Made by a program: the position numbers and the translations under genes. Below the pieces are notes generated by a model. It was given only the letters and a program-made list of their open reading frames with translations. It was not told the DNA's origin and made no database searches. From assembly GCA_009869945.1 (NCBI GenBank), contig WIXG01000017.1, forward strand, positions 310,001 to 374,000: a stretch of DNA of 64,000 nucleotides, written 5' to 3'. Each line of letters begins with the position of its first letter. Position 1 is the first letter of the stretch. Below, piece after piece: positions 35,546-46,071 of this stretch. This DNA is from Mesaphorura yosii (taxonomy: Eukaryota > Arthropoda > Collembola > Poduromorpha > Tullbergiidae).

Positions 35546-37871
35546 TCATAACGAAAAATCAACAATGAGGGGAACATGATCCGAAGCTGCATGGAAGTTT
35601 GGTAAAGAAAGCTTTGATTCTTCGGTTCCACAAATTTCTGCAATAGTGGCCTTGCTTGGCGGCGGATATATCTTGAGTAACTTTATACTCGGTTGGTAGA
35701 AAATGTAATCCAGGCATCCTTCAAAGTTCTTTACGATGTTTGTCAGTTCGTGGTCCGGATGTGTATTTATCAGGTTCAAACTGTGAGAAAAACTGATTCC
35801 AGGGCACATCTTCTCCGTTTCATCTACACAAATGCAAATGTAGAAAGTAGAAATCATGAGTTGTTACCATAAGTCAAAATTAGGACGGGAAACTTACGTG
35901 AAGTCCAATCAAAATCGGATTCTTCAATCCGTCCAGTCGTTATTGCTCGAAATGAGCCGTATGGCGGTGTGCAATTGAAGTCTCCACCGAATAACACGTG
36001 AATGTTTTTCTTTTGATGCAATGACTTGAGGTTCTTCAACTTCGTTTCGAGGAAATCCAAACTGGTCAGCGTTTGAAGGAGTCGAATGTGGTCCGCGTCA
36101 GGGTGAAAGTACAAGTGTGTGTTGGCTGCGAATTACGAAGATACGTCAATATTAACTTTATGCCCTTATCTCATTGGTCCATAGCACGTTCACACTCGCT
36201 TTGACTTACCAACGACCAGCATCGTGTCAGGTACCAGCACAGATTCTAGAACGGCGACTTGAAGGACAGTATTTCGTTCATTCAACCCCTCAATGATTGC
36301 AGGGTAATTCTGGAGCGTGTTCTTATAAAAATCCAACGTCTTCATATGGTCTCCAATCGCTATTGTCAGCAACTCCACCGCAAGAAGCTTGTCCGGATTG
36401 TAGAACATTGCGACTCCTTCTTTCGTCGTGTTAGTTTTGCAACTGAAGTATCCATTCAGGCCAAAATGTGAAAGAAATGGCTCGTAGAAACGCTACAATT
36501 CAAATGGAAAAGGTTCTTACGTCGAATTTTACACTCAAAAGGGCCGCCGAGCCGAGGGAGCTCTACTTAACTTACCTCATAATATTTGTCATCGATCTCC
36601 TGCAGGCAGATGAGATCTCCTTGGTACATTTTCAGTTCGTGGCATAAGACTGGAAGTCGGTACTCAATAAGCAGGGACTCTTCAGGACTTGACGAAAACC
36701 ATTCTTTAGTTGCGTACGTGTCTGCTAATGTGTTGTAGCTTATCACTCGCAGAAAACCTGGATACACGTCTGCGCTTGGTTTGCGGTCTAGTCGATTTAG
36801 CCGTTCATTAAAAATAAAATTCGTAGTCGGAGGAGTCGTAAGGACAAAAGGACTTTCTTCAGACAGCGGTTGCCCAAACTTGACTCCGTCGCTCGTTGGA
36901 ATGCACGTAAACCGAAGTCTCTTGCCCAAAAGTGATTCGTCGGGAATGAAAACCAAACTGCCACTTCCGCTGAGGTCCGAACAGTCTGACCAACTATTCC
37001 GGCGGGAGGCAGATAGCTTTTTGCCACTGCTGACCTCCTCCATCTGCTTGCCGCTCAATTTTCCGTATTCCCATAAAAATTTGGACAACTTTGGATTGAA
37101 GTTTGGACTTCCTTCCAATTTGTCAGGAAGAACTGGGAATCCAGTCATGCCTCTTTTAAAGAACTTAATCTTGAACACTTCTGGAGGATTTACTTCTATC
37201 CGTAGAATTTCATTATCGACTTGCAGACTCAGGAAGGGCTCCGTTGAGGTTTGCCAGTCGAACTTTTCCAGGATCGTTAACATTGATTCACTCGGATCCA
37301 AAACATTGTCCCCCAGTCTCAATTTGACATTTTCCTCGAAGTGTTTCACTTTCTTGGATACATTCTTAATCATCCGATCGTACAGGTTGGAAATTGGTTC
37401 GGATGCGGACCGGGCGAAGTTGAATGTCTTCTTATGAATGGAACATGTCAGCTGGTACTGGTCAATACCTGCCTGATAACGCAATATTGCCGGAACAGAC
37501 GCGTCATTCTGAACTGGCTCAGTCACTAATGTAACTCGTTCTTCGTCTGCATGTTTAACTCCGTCGGTACTTCCGGCACATGTGCCGTTTTGGAGTAAGC
37601 CCTGATCAGTGCGTTCATTTATTGAAATGCTTTCTGAGCACTTTAAATCCTCTTTACTAAGCGTTGATTGTGTCGACATTGTGATTGTGAAATGGAATAC
37701 GCGTCTTGCTTTAACTTGGACTTCTTGGACCACAGTTGGCTTGAAGATAGACTGGAGTCGGGTATGATGTACTTTAGTACTGTATCTCAATGATTGCGTT
37801 GGATAGACTGATAAACTTGAAGATCTTGGTGTCAGTGTCAGCAGCAAATTCCATGCCAGCTTCTGCTTCAT
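35546..37871 (-). CDS. PDE12: 2',5'-phosphodiesterase 12, mitochondrial poly(A) exoribonuclease
   Basis: Exons 37871-36576, 36492-36210, 36125-35898 and 35823-35546 give 694 residues. PDE12 removes poly(A) from mitochondrial transcripts and degrades 2-5A oligonucleotides. The first 60 or so residues are basic, Ser/Thr-rich and lack acids, as a mitochondrial presequence should be. A long N-terminal domain precedes the endonuclease/exonuclease/phosphatase catalytic domain, whose motifs are all present: RVISYNTLADTY (Asn379), ICLQEID (Glu425), ANTHLYFHPDADHIR (Asn528, His530), FGGDFNCTP (Asp575, Asn577) and the catalytic ASDHVPL (Asp684, His685). The length is somewhat above the human protein. 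An AG just before the ATG codon suggests an intron in the leader. The enzyme should be active. Confidence 0.92.
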
Positions 37872-38759
37872 GGGCACCAATTTTGTGTCTGCAAAAATTA
37901 TACGAACAGGCAGCTATTTATAACATGCAATTTCGAAATTTAAATTCTAACGTAACTTACCTACCTACCTAATTGCTGTATACGCATGAGACTTGATTAT
38001 AGAGAATGTCAAAAATTCGTCGGCCTTAACCTTAACATGAACCTGAACGTTTAATACGTTCACACCGGCAAAGAATAAGCGTGAGTCACCCAAGCTGCAT
38101 CTCTGAAATTAATTCAACCATCCAACGTTCTTATTGCAAGTTGCTAAATTCAACATATCAAACGTATTATCAAAATGAATAACACATGACTCACCTTAAC
38201 TGCTGTCGAAACCAAACCAGTTCCATACAGATTTGTCGTATCTAGCATAGATTCGGTTTAGTTCACAGATTTGATCATGATTACTCTCAACTCAATACAC
38301 CGCAATCACCACAGTAGCACACTTCCACTTCGGCTTGGCATTCCCGCTTCGACTCCAGCAAGAGCGAATGGGGTAATTTCATTCGGAGCAAACGGCATGC
38401 GTCCACGTCCACGCGTGTTTTGACTGCGTTCGATCCATCGATGTTGAATCTTAATTAAAAAATTAAACAAATGATTGTCTCTTGCCTACCTGTCCTGCCA
38501 TGATTTCGTCGATTTACAAACTCTACGCGAATCTCCCACTTTTTATGATTCTTGTAAAACAATCAACGCCTTCAGAATATTCAGTCTTCAATCCAAAGAA
38601 CAATATTGATCTTTCACAGGTTCATCTTACGATATCTTAATCAGTGCTGATTAAAGTCGAAATCGAATTTCTCGATAAGTAGAATAAGGTCTAAGGTCAT
38701 TGAGGGTACTCAAATTATCACGCTGCAGTGTACAATCTGTCGACGGCATCTACTTCAAG
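37872..38759. promoter_or_regulatory. Divergent upstream region of PDE12 and bestrophin
   Basis: About 890 bp with both genes transcribed outward. A probable leader intron of PDE12 lies in its first 100-300 bases (CTTACC donor on the minus strand near 37960). No TATA box is clear on the plus side. Confidence 0.4.
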
Positions 38760-41163
38760 ATGACGATTCCGTATTCTTATCGCGTGGCGACCTGCCGCGG
38801 AATTGGAAACTTTTACAAGACGTTGTCGTCGTAAGTGACCAAAGACCAAAATGGCGACCAGAGGTTCGAATCCTTCGTTGATTGAACTCGTTATGTACTT
38901 TCAGGTGGCACGGAAGTGTTTTCAAAATGCTTTGGAGAGATTTTGTCATCTATATACTCTTGTACACTGCCATAAGCCTGTTCTATCGCTATTTTTTGCT
39001 GGTTTTTGACCCGGAAATGGCCAAGTAATAAGTGCCCCTGCACGCATTAGCTGAGGCTCAGTAGGTGATAAGGTACGCTGTTTCTATTGCAGAACATTTG
39101 AAAAACTTGTCATACACTTTCGAGCCAACAATTCGAGAATTCCACTTGTGTTTGTGCTGTCGTTCTTCGTTGGGATCATCAATGAACGCTGGTGGTCGCA
39201 GATTCTTTTGATTCCATGGCCGGATCCGATTTGCCTCCAACTTTCAGTTCTACTCAAGGGACAAGTTAAGTCAAATCTTTGAGACTTCATTGTTTACAGC
39301 GTCTGACTTCTCAATCCATCTTTCGTCAATCTCTTTGCTTGTTCGTCCAGGACCGTCGAGGCCGGCTGTACCGAAGAACAATTGCTCGCTACCTCAACTT
39401 GTCAATCATTTTTGGATTCCAACTCTTGAGCGAGGATGTTCGGAAGCGATTTCCAGATTTGGAATCTCACTGCGATGCTGGTCTCCTACTTCCCCACGAA
39501 ATGGCCATCTTAAAGAGCCTGAAAGAAAAGATAAATTATCCCACGTTCTACGTTCCGGTTGTTTGGGCCTGCAATTTGATCTACAGGCTAGCACTATCAA
39601 CTTCTGTCTATCTTGTATGAATTTTAACTGACTGACGCCCTACCCCATAACCCAATTCTGTTTGACTGTTGACAGGGCCAGGCGAGAAGGTCGAATAACT
39701 CATGACGTGTGTCGAAGAAATCTTCTTGAAAGAATAGAAAAATTTCGAGCACAATTGCTGGAGCTGGTAAATTATGACGTTGTGTTTGTTCCATTGGCGT
39801 ACACACAGGTTAGTAATCTTCTTATCGACAATTTTTTCGATCTCTGGTGTTTGGTAAATTTGGTAGGTTGCGACCGTTGCTGTCTACGTTTACTTCATCG
39901 TCGCTCTGATTGGGAACCAATTCGTGAAGCTGCCAAAGGAAATAGACGTCTATGTCCCAGTTTTTGGACTTCTTGAGGTGCAGCCAATCATTTAAAGTGT
40001 AAAAATTCATCTAAAGGGTATAATCTCTGTTCATTCAGTTTATCTTCTTCGTTGGGTGGTTCAAAATGGCAGAAGCAATGCTGAACCCGCACGGAAACGA
40101 CGACGATGACTTTGAGCTCAACTGGATAATCGACCGAAATATTCAGGTCTCATTTCTGATGGTAGACGAGATCCATCGAGCGGTTCCAACAAAGTTACGA
40201 AAATTTTACTACGAAACCGTTCTGAGAAAACCGTTTTATGTGGCACGGAGACGAAGAGACGGAACTTATTCTCACGAAGTGCGACCTCCATCGCCGAGAA
40301 AACGAGAAACTCCACCGCCGAAGGTTGTCGAAGAGGAAGGTCCGCGCCCGAGTGAAGTAGAGGAAATGTTTGAGAGCTTCACGACGGAGGAGGAGAAAAA
40401 TTTCCAAGATGTGGCAAGTATCATGCACTCATATGCATTATGCTATTCGAAATAGCCATTGCCAACTAATCTGGCGCTTTTGATACAGTTTGAGGACCTC
40501 CTCAATAAATCTCCTCCTCAGACACCTGCTGAACACCATGTCGCTGTTGAAGTGCCAACAGGCTCAGAATCGACTGAAGAGGCAGGAAGTGATACCGGGC
40601 GTGAAGGTACAACACTTAATTATGCGCTGGCTGAATAGATTTCCAGCTTGCATTGCAATCTGGCCCTTTTCCACAGTATACCATCTAAGATCAAGAGCGG
40701 GCAGCGTAGCAACTGCAACAACTCATCAGGTAAGTCATACGGCTGCCTCCACCTATTCGGTCGTCAGTGCCCGAGGATATGATTTTTATTTTTATCGCTA
40801 CTTCTCAATGATCTCAACGTTCTGCAGGATTTGGCCTCAGCTCACCGACTGCGAAGACTGTCGCGTGAAAGCATGATTTCAGACACAAATGTGGAGTCAG
40901 TGTTGCGACAGCACCGGCGACCCTCAACTTTTGGAAGACGAATGTCACTTGAAACTGCTGCACCTGGCACGTTTAGGCTGGAGCCACGCATGAGCGTTGC
41001 CACTATGCAACAATTGATCCAGCCAGACGAGATTGTGCCATTGATACGCACGAGCGTGGTCGAACAACCGGGAAAACCACCTATCGAACAAGAAGCATCG
41101 CCACCGCCGACGCTACCACCGAAGAAGAAACCGACAGAAGGTCAAGAACAGGACGAAAAGTGA
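38760..41163 (+). CDS. Bestrophin, calcium-activated anion channel
   Basis: Ten exons (38760-38830, 38905-39024, 39093-39264, 39351-39586, 39676-39808, 39867-39977, 40039-40410, 40489-40606, 40677-40729, 40828-41163) give 573 residues. The N-terminus [11 protein letters not shown], the pore-neck region and [33 protein letters not shown] and YTQVATVAVY are typical bestrophin blocks. The calcium clasp is intact as [16 protein letters not shown], followed by [10 protein letters not shown]. Bestrophins form pentameric chloride/bicarbonate channels of the plasma membrane gated by cytosolic calcium. The last 200 residues are a Pro/Glu/Arg-rich cytosolic tail with no known domain. The junction of exons 4 and 5 keeps the conserved frame only if the intron begins with GC (CAG/GCTAGC); the nearby GT donors would give an early stop. 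Which bestrophin paralogue this is cannot be told. Confidence 0.92.
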
Positions 41164-41472
41164 ATCTCGGATTAAGCTCAATTCGTTGTTTGTCAGAGAA
41201 TGTACGTAGTTAATGCAAATTATGCAATATTTATCTTCCACGCGTAAGTTTACTATAAATTACATGCCAGATTACAAAAAGAAACTCACATACTTAGGAT
41301 ACAACTAGATGTTTTCTTACGACTAGTCTGAAAACTGAATTGTTATTGTGAATCGTGAAATTATCGCGTGTCTTGTCAACACTAACCTCAGTCAAGAAGT
41401 AATGAATTAATCACACAATACATAACATAAATAACTTGCCTAAATCGATTTTGTAAATGTACAGTGCACACT
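41164..41472. other. Convergent 3' region of bestrophin and mL51
   Basis: 309 bp between two stop codons; only 3' untranslated sequence is expected. Nothing else seen. Confidence 0.45.
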
Positions 41473-42218
41473 TTACTTTCGGGAATCAAATCTTGTCTTT
41501 CGCCTGAAGTTCAGGAAGTTAAACAAGTACGACAATCGCTTATTAAGTTTATGTGCAACGTCAGGATTGGCTGACTTCATCTTACGGCCGAAGAACTTCC
41601 TTTTTCTAAGCAACATCTGTAGAAAATGGAAAATAAACCAGAATTAGAATTGGAAAGTGTCACTGAGAGAAGTATCCTCCAAAATGCTTACCTGAAATTC
41701 ATTTCCCTTGAATCCCTTCAGCCAAAAAGGCACATTATAGGCAATTCGCACGGGGTGAATGTCAGGCGAGCCCAGAATGTCGATGTAATCATTTTGCCCG
41801 TATAATGCATTCTTTTCTGACCAATGATTGGGAGGTGCGTAGATTGGTCCAGGAACACGGGAAACATCTTCTCTCGGTATTCGGGGCAGAGGTCCACGCC
41901 AGCTCATCTAAACGAGCAGCATCAATTGAACCAAATCATTATCATAGTCAGGTTTACTTACTACCTAATAACCGTCGCAGATGATCATAAAACATTAACT
42001 TTACACTTTACCTTGTCCACGTATCCCCAATGCCGAAATGCCGGTGTAGTCATGTCACGGTATCGATGGCGAATTGCTCCAAGTAGAGTAGTGCAGCTGC
42101 TGGCTACAACGACGCTGACGGGAGACTCCACCATCGTTGGCAGCGGTGACAGAAGTGTCCGCTCCAATATTCCAGAGTATCCACGCCAAATACATTGCCC
42201 AAACCGGGAACTCAGCAT
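41473..42218 (-). CDS. MRPL51: Mitochondrial large ribosomal subunit protein mL51
   Basis: Exons 42218-42012, 41907-41692 and 41616-41473 give 188 residues. The protein belongs to the animal-specific set of the mitochondrial ribosome. Family blocks: a presequence-like N-terminus, RHRYRD...HWGYVDK, WSEKNALYGQNDYIDILG, HPVRIAYNVPFWLKGFKGNEFQ, then a basic C-terminus with LLRKRKFFGRKMK and LNKRLSYLFNFLN, matching the tail of known mL51 proteins. All introns split between codons. The ATG at 42218 gives a presequence without acidic residues at its start and is preferred to a later one at 41907, which would remove the conserved RHRY block. Confidence 0.9.
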
Positions 42219-42635
42219 TGCTAATTGCTTCACGTTGGATTTCTATCTTCCGCTTCTGCTTCTGCTTTGCTTGACCTCCCAGTGCCTTGCTTGGCCTTGT
42301 AATTTGCTGTTGCAATTGAGTTAGCAGCAAACTTTAATCTACTTAATTGAGCACCAACATCAATATCAATATCCAGCTTTAACTTGATTTAAATTTCTAT
42401 GAATGATCTGGCTCCGGCAAAACAAATTCGACTCACATCACGTGCAAGCCGCAGCCGCTTCTCATTCACAGTTTTTCACATGAAATAGCCGTCTCGAGCA
42501 AGTAATCCATAGGTGCTTCTTTCACAGAAGCATGGAATTTGGAAAGTTTGGGTAGAAAAAAAATACTTGATCAATTCTTTGAAATCAGTTTCGCTAAGAG
42601 TACAATTTATTACTGTCCTTTCAGTCTATCGTATT
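42219..42635. other. Intergenic, mL51 5' flank and 3' flank of crystallin-like gene
   Basis: 417 bp with no supported gene. An AATAAA-type poly(A) signal for the downstream minus-strand gene is not obvious; a run of eight A lies near 42557. Confidence 0.4.
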
Positions 42636-44541
42636 CTACACCCAATTTAAAACAATTACCACATTTAGTCCAATGGACACGGTCACCAATTTCAAGCCGA
42701 CTGGCGTATCTGTAAAAAGGGTGTGAGCCCCTGAATTAGGCAGACCTACAGTTCTAATCTCTTCTTCCAGATCTCCGCTCTTTTCACTGGAGCCATTTCT
42801 GTTGACAACCGTGTCATTTCTATCGCCGACGTCTTCCGAGCTCGAGTTGGCATTCATACCGTTTGCGTTTGCCAGAGAATGCCGCGATAGATTGTAATTG
42901 TAAAGTTCCTCGTCTGCGACTTGCAGAATTTCGTCCACAGCGCCTTCCACGTACTCGTAGTCCTCCTGGCTGTATTCGTTGTACTCATCGCTGTACGGAG
43001 GCGCCGGGTCCGTGTACGGCATTTTACACAGGAAGCAGCCTCTCCGAAGGGATCCGACCAGCCGCGTCCCGTTGTTCTTCATCGGGAGCGGCATCGTCTC
43101 GTAGTAGATGGCCGTTGTCGCTGCAGGATCCAGCCGGCGACCGCTGAACTCTCGTCTTCTTTCGGTGTGGTCCAACTGCCCGGGCGGAAGCAGGCACTCG
43201 CACTTCCCGTTGTACTCCGTCCCAGAGTAAATGGTCCAGCTTTCGCCTCCAATCACCGAATAGTGCCTGAATCGCGCAGACGACGTCAGTCGCAGCTCTT
43301 CTCCGTCAAATACCAGTTTCAACTCGCTGATCGCGCTGGAATTCGCCGAAGACGAACTCCGTGTCGTTCTAACTTCTGGATACAGCGCGATTACGTTTTC
43401 TTGATCGTAAAACTTTCGCCTCCTGTTCACAGCTGAAGCTAAAGCTGCACTGGCGCTGCAACCGGACTGAATTGAACCGACTATAAACGACACTTTGGCT
43501 TCCGCCTTGATTTCTACGTCTCCAGCATTAGCTTGATTGAGCGTAACTGGAGTCAGGCACGTTGAGTTGCCGGTGAAATTCGTGTTTGAGAAAACTGTCC
43601 AGCGTTTTCTTCCCGTGAGCCCATACGATTTGATCAACTTTGCTGAGGGTAGAGAAAGGGAGACGAAAGCGGACGCTGGAGCCGGAGCAGACAAGTACAA
43701 CTCTCTGCCGAAGAATTCCACGTCGCGGTAGAGTGAGAGTCCAGGCAAACTGTCATTCATATGGCCGACGTGCCGGATAGAGCTCAGCTGCAGATAATGC
43801 CAGTTGATCTTGCGGCTCTCGCAAATCTTTCCGGGATTTGCCATTTCATTCATGCCTATGTTTTCAGGAGTGAAGGCACGCTGATAGTTGCGCATTGTTG
43901 TGAAGATCCACCTTCAAAACAGACCTTATTAATTCGAAGTCAAATAAACCAGATATCAGAGCACAGGTTAATTATTCTTTCGGTAAGACTTCCGGGAAGA
44001 TTTCTCAGAAACAATTGTCTGGAAACAATTTATTGTCTCGGGGCAATTTTGTCCATTTACGTTTTCTCGCGATTTCTCGCATTTCTATGCAAAAAAAGTG
44101 AACTCCAGAGCCTCTAGAAGTCAGGTAAACGAAGTTAAAAAGTCTAGAATGGACTTACATTCCGTGCCAGACGCAAAAGCACTTCATACAGCCACACTGA
44201 GCCAACTCCGAGACAAGCATCAGATTCTTGACGTTTGACGTGTAAAATTCACCCGGATCACTGCAGTCCTCGTTGGAGTGTAAAGAGAATCGTTGGATGT
44301 GGTCTTCATATTGTGTCGCTTCGACTTGAAAGGCTGAGATCGCGAGGATGAGTATAAATGCCAGTGCTTGGACTAACGATATCAGCAGTTTCGGGTACTT
44401 TAAACGAAAACAACGCTGATCAGATCTGGAAACTGGAACTGGAAATGAGTCACAGTCGCGGCTCGCCCGCATCCGTGTTTGTGTTTGTGTTTGTTGTGTT
44501 TTAAGAATTCTCAGCTGCTTTCCCCCTTGCGTCTCGTGCAT
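42636..44541 (-). CDS. Membrane-attached protein with two beta/gamma-crystallin-like repeats
   Basis: Two exons, 44541-44159 and 43911-42636, give 552 residues. A strong hydrophobic segment (about 52-76, LISLVQALAFILILAISAFQ) sits behind a basic 50-residue N-terminus and acts as signal or anchor. A cysteine cluster follows (QCGCMKCFC). Then come two related units with Greek-key features: LYRDVEFFGRELYLS ... GRKRWTVFSNTNFTG ... LVGS-like end, and a second unit with GGESWTIYSGTEYNG and RLVGSLRRGC. The repeated pattern of an aromatic-Gly turn, a W-x-(V/I)-(F/Y)-S strand and a closing Gly-Ser is that of beta/gamma-crystallin-type domains. The C-terminus is acidic and glycosylatable, ending in a hydrophobic run, so a GPI anchor or tail membrane span is possible. 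The acceptor of exon 2 (TTTTGAAG) is less typical but the only one in phase. Confidence 0.68.
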
Positions 44542-46071
44542 ATTCAGATTTGGTGATGTTCCAGTATTCTTTAACCCATCTGATCAACTCCGACTCGACT
44601 GCTTCTTCGGACAAAAGTTAATTAAACGCAGCTAGCCAACTCATCTCAACGACTGGACAAAACTGACTGAGGGCAGACAACCTGCTTGCATCACATTGCT
44701 GAATGGTTGAATCAACCTGTACAGCGGATTCTCGTTCTGGGAAAAGTAGCACAGCACATATCCGACGGAAAATCTTTCGCCTTCGCTTTTCGCATGTGGC
44801 TTGTGGCCGTGGCGTGTCTGGCCTCCGAACCGAAATCCAATAAATTTTTGTATTATGAGATTTTTGCACATCCTCATCCGAATGAATATTATGCGGGACG
44901 GGAATTAGCATTAGCTTCTATTTACATAACTTTGGAAATCGCTACAGACTTTGGAAATGCGCACTTTGACTCCGTGACTGCATTGCGCTGGCTGGCGTGG
45001 CTGGTCGCTGGTTGTGGTTCCACAAATGTCTAGCATGCATTGGAATCTATCCATCATAATCGTAATCATGCATCCATCCTACCTGTATGAACTGCAAAGC
45101 GAAGGAACAAGGAAGGGCGTATCTCAGTAAGTACAGTAAGTAGTCATTTACTTTGCTTTGCGTTTGACTTTTCAAGGAAATGCCTCAAAATTAAAGTGGC
45201 CTTCAGCCGTCTGCGGCCATGCTCGAAATTACAATCTTTGATGCGATGTATAAGCGCTGAAAGCAAAATCACTGAATCCACGTTCAGGCTTAGGTTCCGA
45301 AATGCTTTCACCTCGTTAACAGAATGGAATGGATGTCTTTTGCTTTGGCTTTGCTTTGATAGAAGAATGATAGAACCATGATGATGACGAAGAATAGAAA
45401 TGCTTTTCTTCCGGTTCACATTAGCGTAGATTCGCAGATTTCGATATTGCCTGATGGCACACACAAATACTCGGCCGTTCATTCATCGGTTGACCCATTT
45501 CATGCTAGCTTTCACTAGTTTATATCGACGCAGGTAACTAGACGCGAAACAAATCATTCACAACCCGAACGTAATTATCAACCCGATTGTGTGGATGCGG
45601 ATCGGCTAATTTAGTAAATGAGTTAAACACGTTTCTTCACTAAAAGCACACGATTAGTCGAGCTATTCCAGCGTCGCATTGCATTGGAGCGTTCTGCGAA
45701 TTGAGCGAACCTGAGAAAAGGCGGCACTTTGTGGATTTGTTTGTGTTTCGAAAGGCGTGTTGTGTTCGGTGCACGACACTTTTGATTTGTTACTAAATTA
45801 ATTAATATTGGATAAAATGTGGTTTTGCCTACTAAAAAGCATTAAAATAGTAGTGTAAGAATCCGAATGCATTACTAATTGGCAGTTCATCCACCCTTCG
45901 TGAAGAACTAACCTCCTTCTGTTGCATGTGCATGAATGACCGATCGAAGGTGACTACCAACCGGAATAAGAAGTATTAAACACTACAACCATAGCCGTTA
46001 TCTCTTATCATTAATTGAAAATTGAGCTGATATACGCTTGTTCTGCTCAGGCATCGAGAAATCCAACCAAA
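44542..46071. promoter_or_regulatory. Divergent intergenic region of crystallin-like gene and SETDB1
   Basis: 1.5 kb holding both 5' flanks. Open frames 44686-45033 (+) and 44618-44911 (-) overlap each other and lack features. No TATA box at either gene. Confidence 0.4.

Noticed and set aside
36781-37437. 218-codon plus-strand open frame
   Set aside because: It is antisense to the large PDE12 exon and has no features of its own.
38863-38873. GGTTCGAATCC, like the T-loop of a tRNA gene
   Set aside because: The flanking bases do not form a T-stem (only three of five pairs), there is no A-box 30-60 bp upstream, and it lies in a bestrophin intron.
41824-42324. 166-codon plus-strand open frame
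   Set aside because: It is the reverse of the mL51 exons and lacks any domain; the minus-strand reading matches a known protein.
44686-45033. 115-codon plus-strand frame in intergenic DNA
   Set aside because: No signal peptide, domain or splice context; an overlapping minus-strand frame is equally long, as expected by chance.
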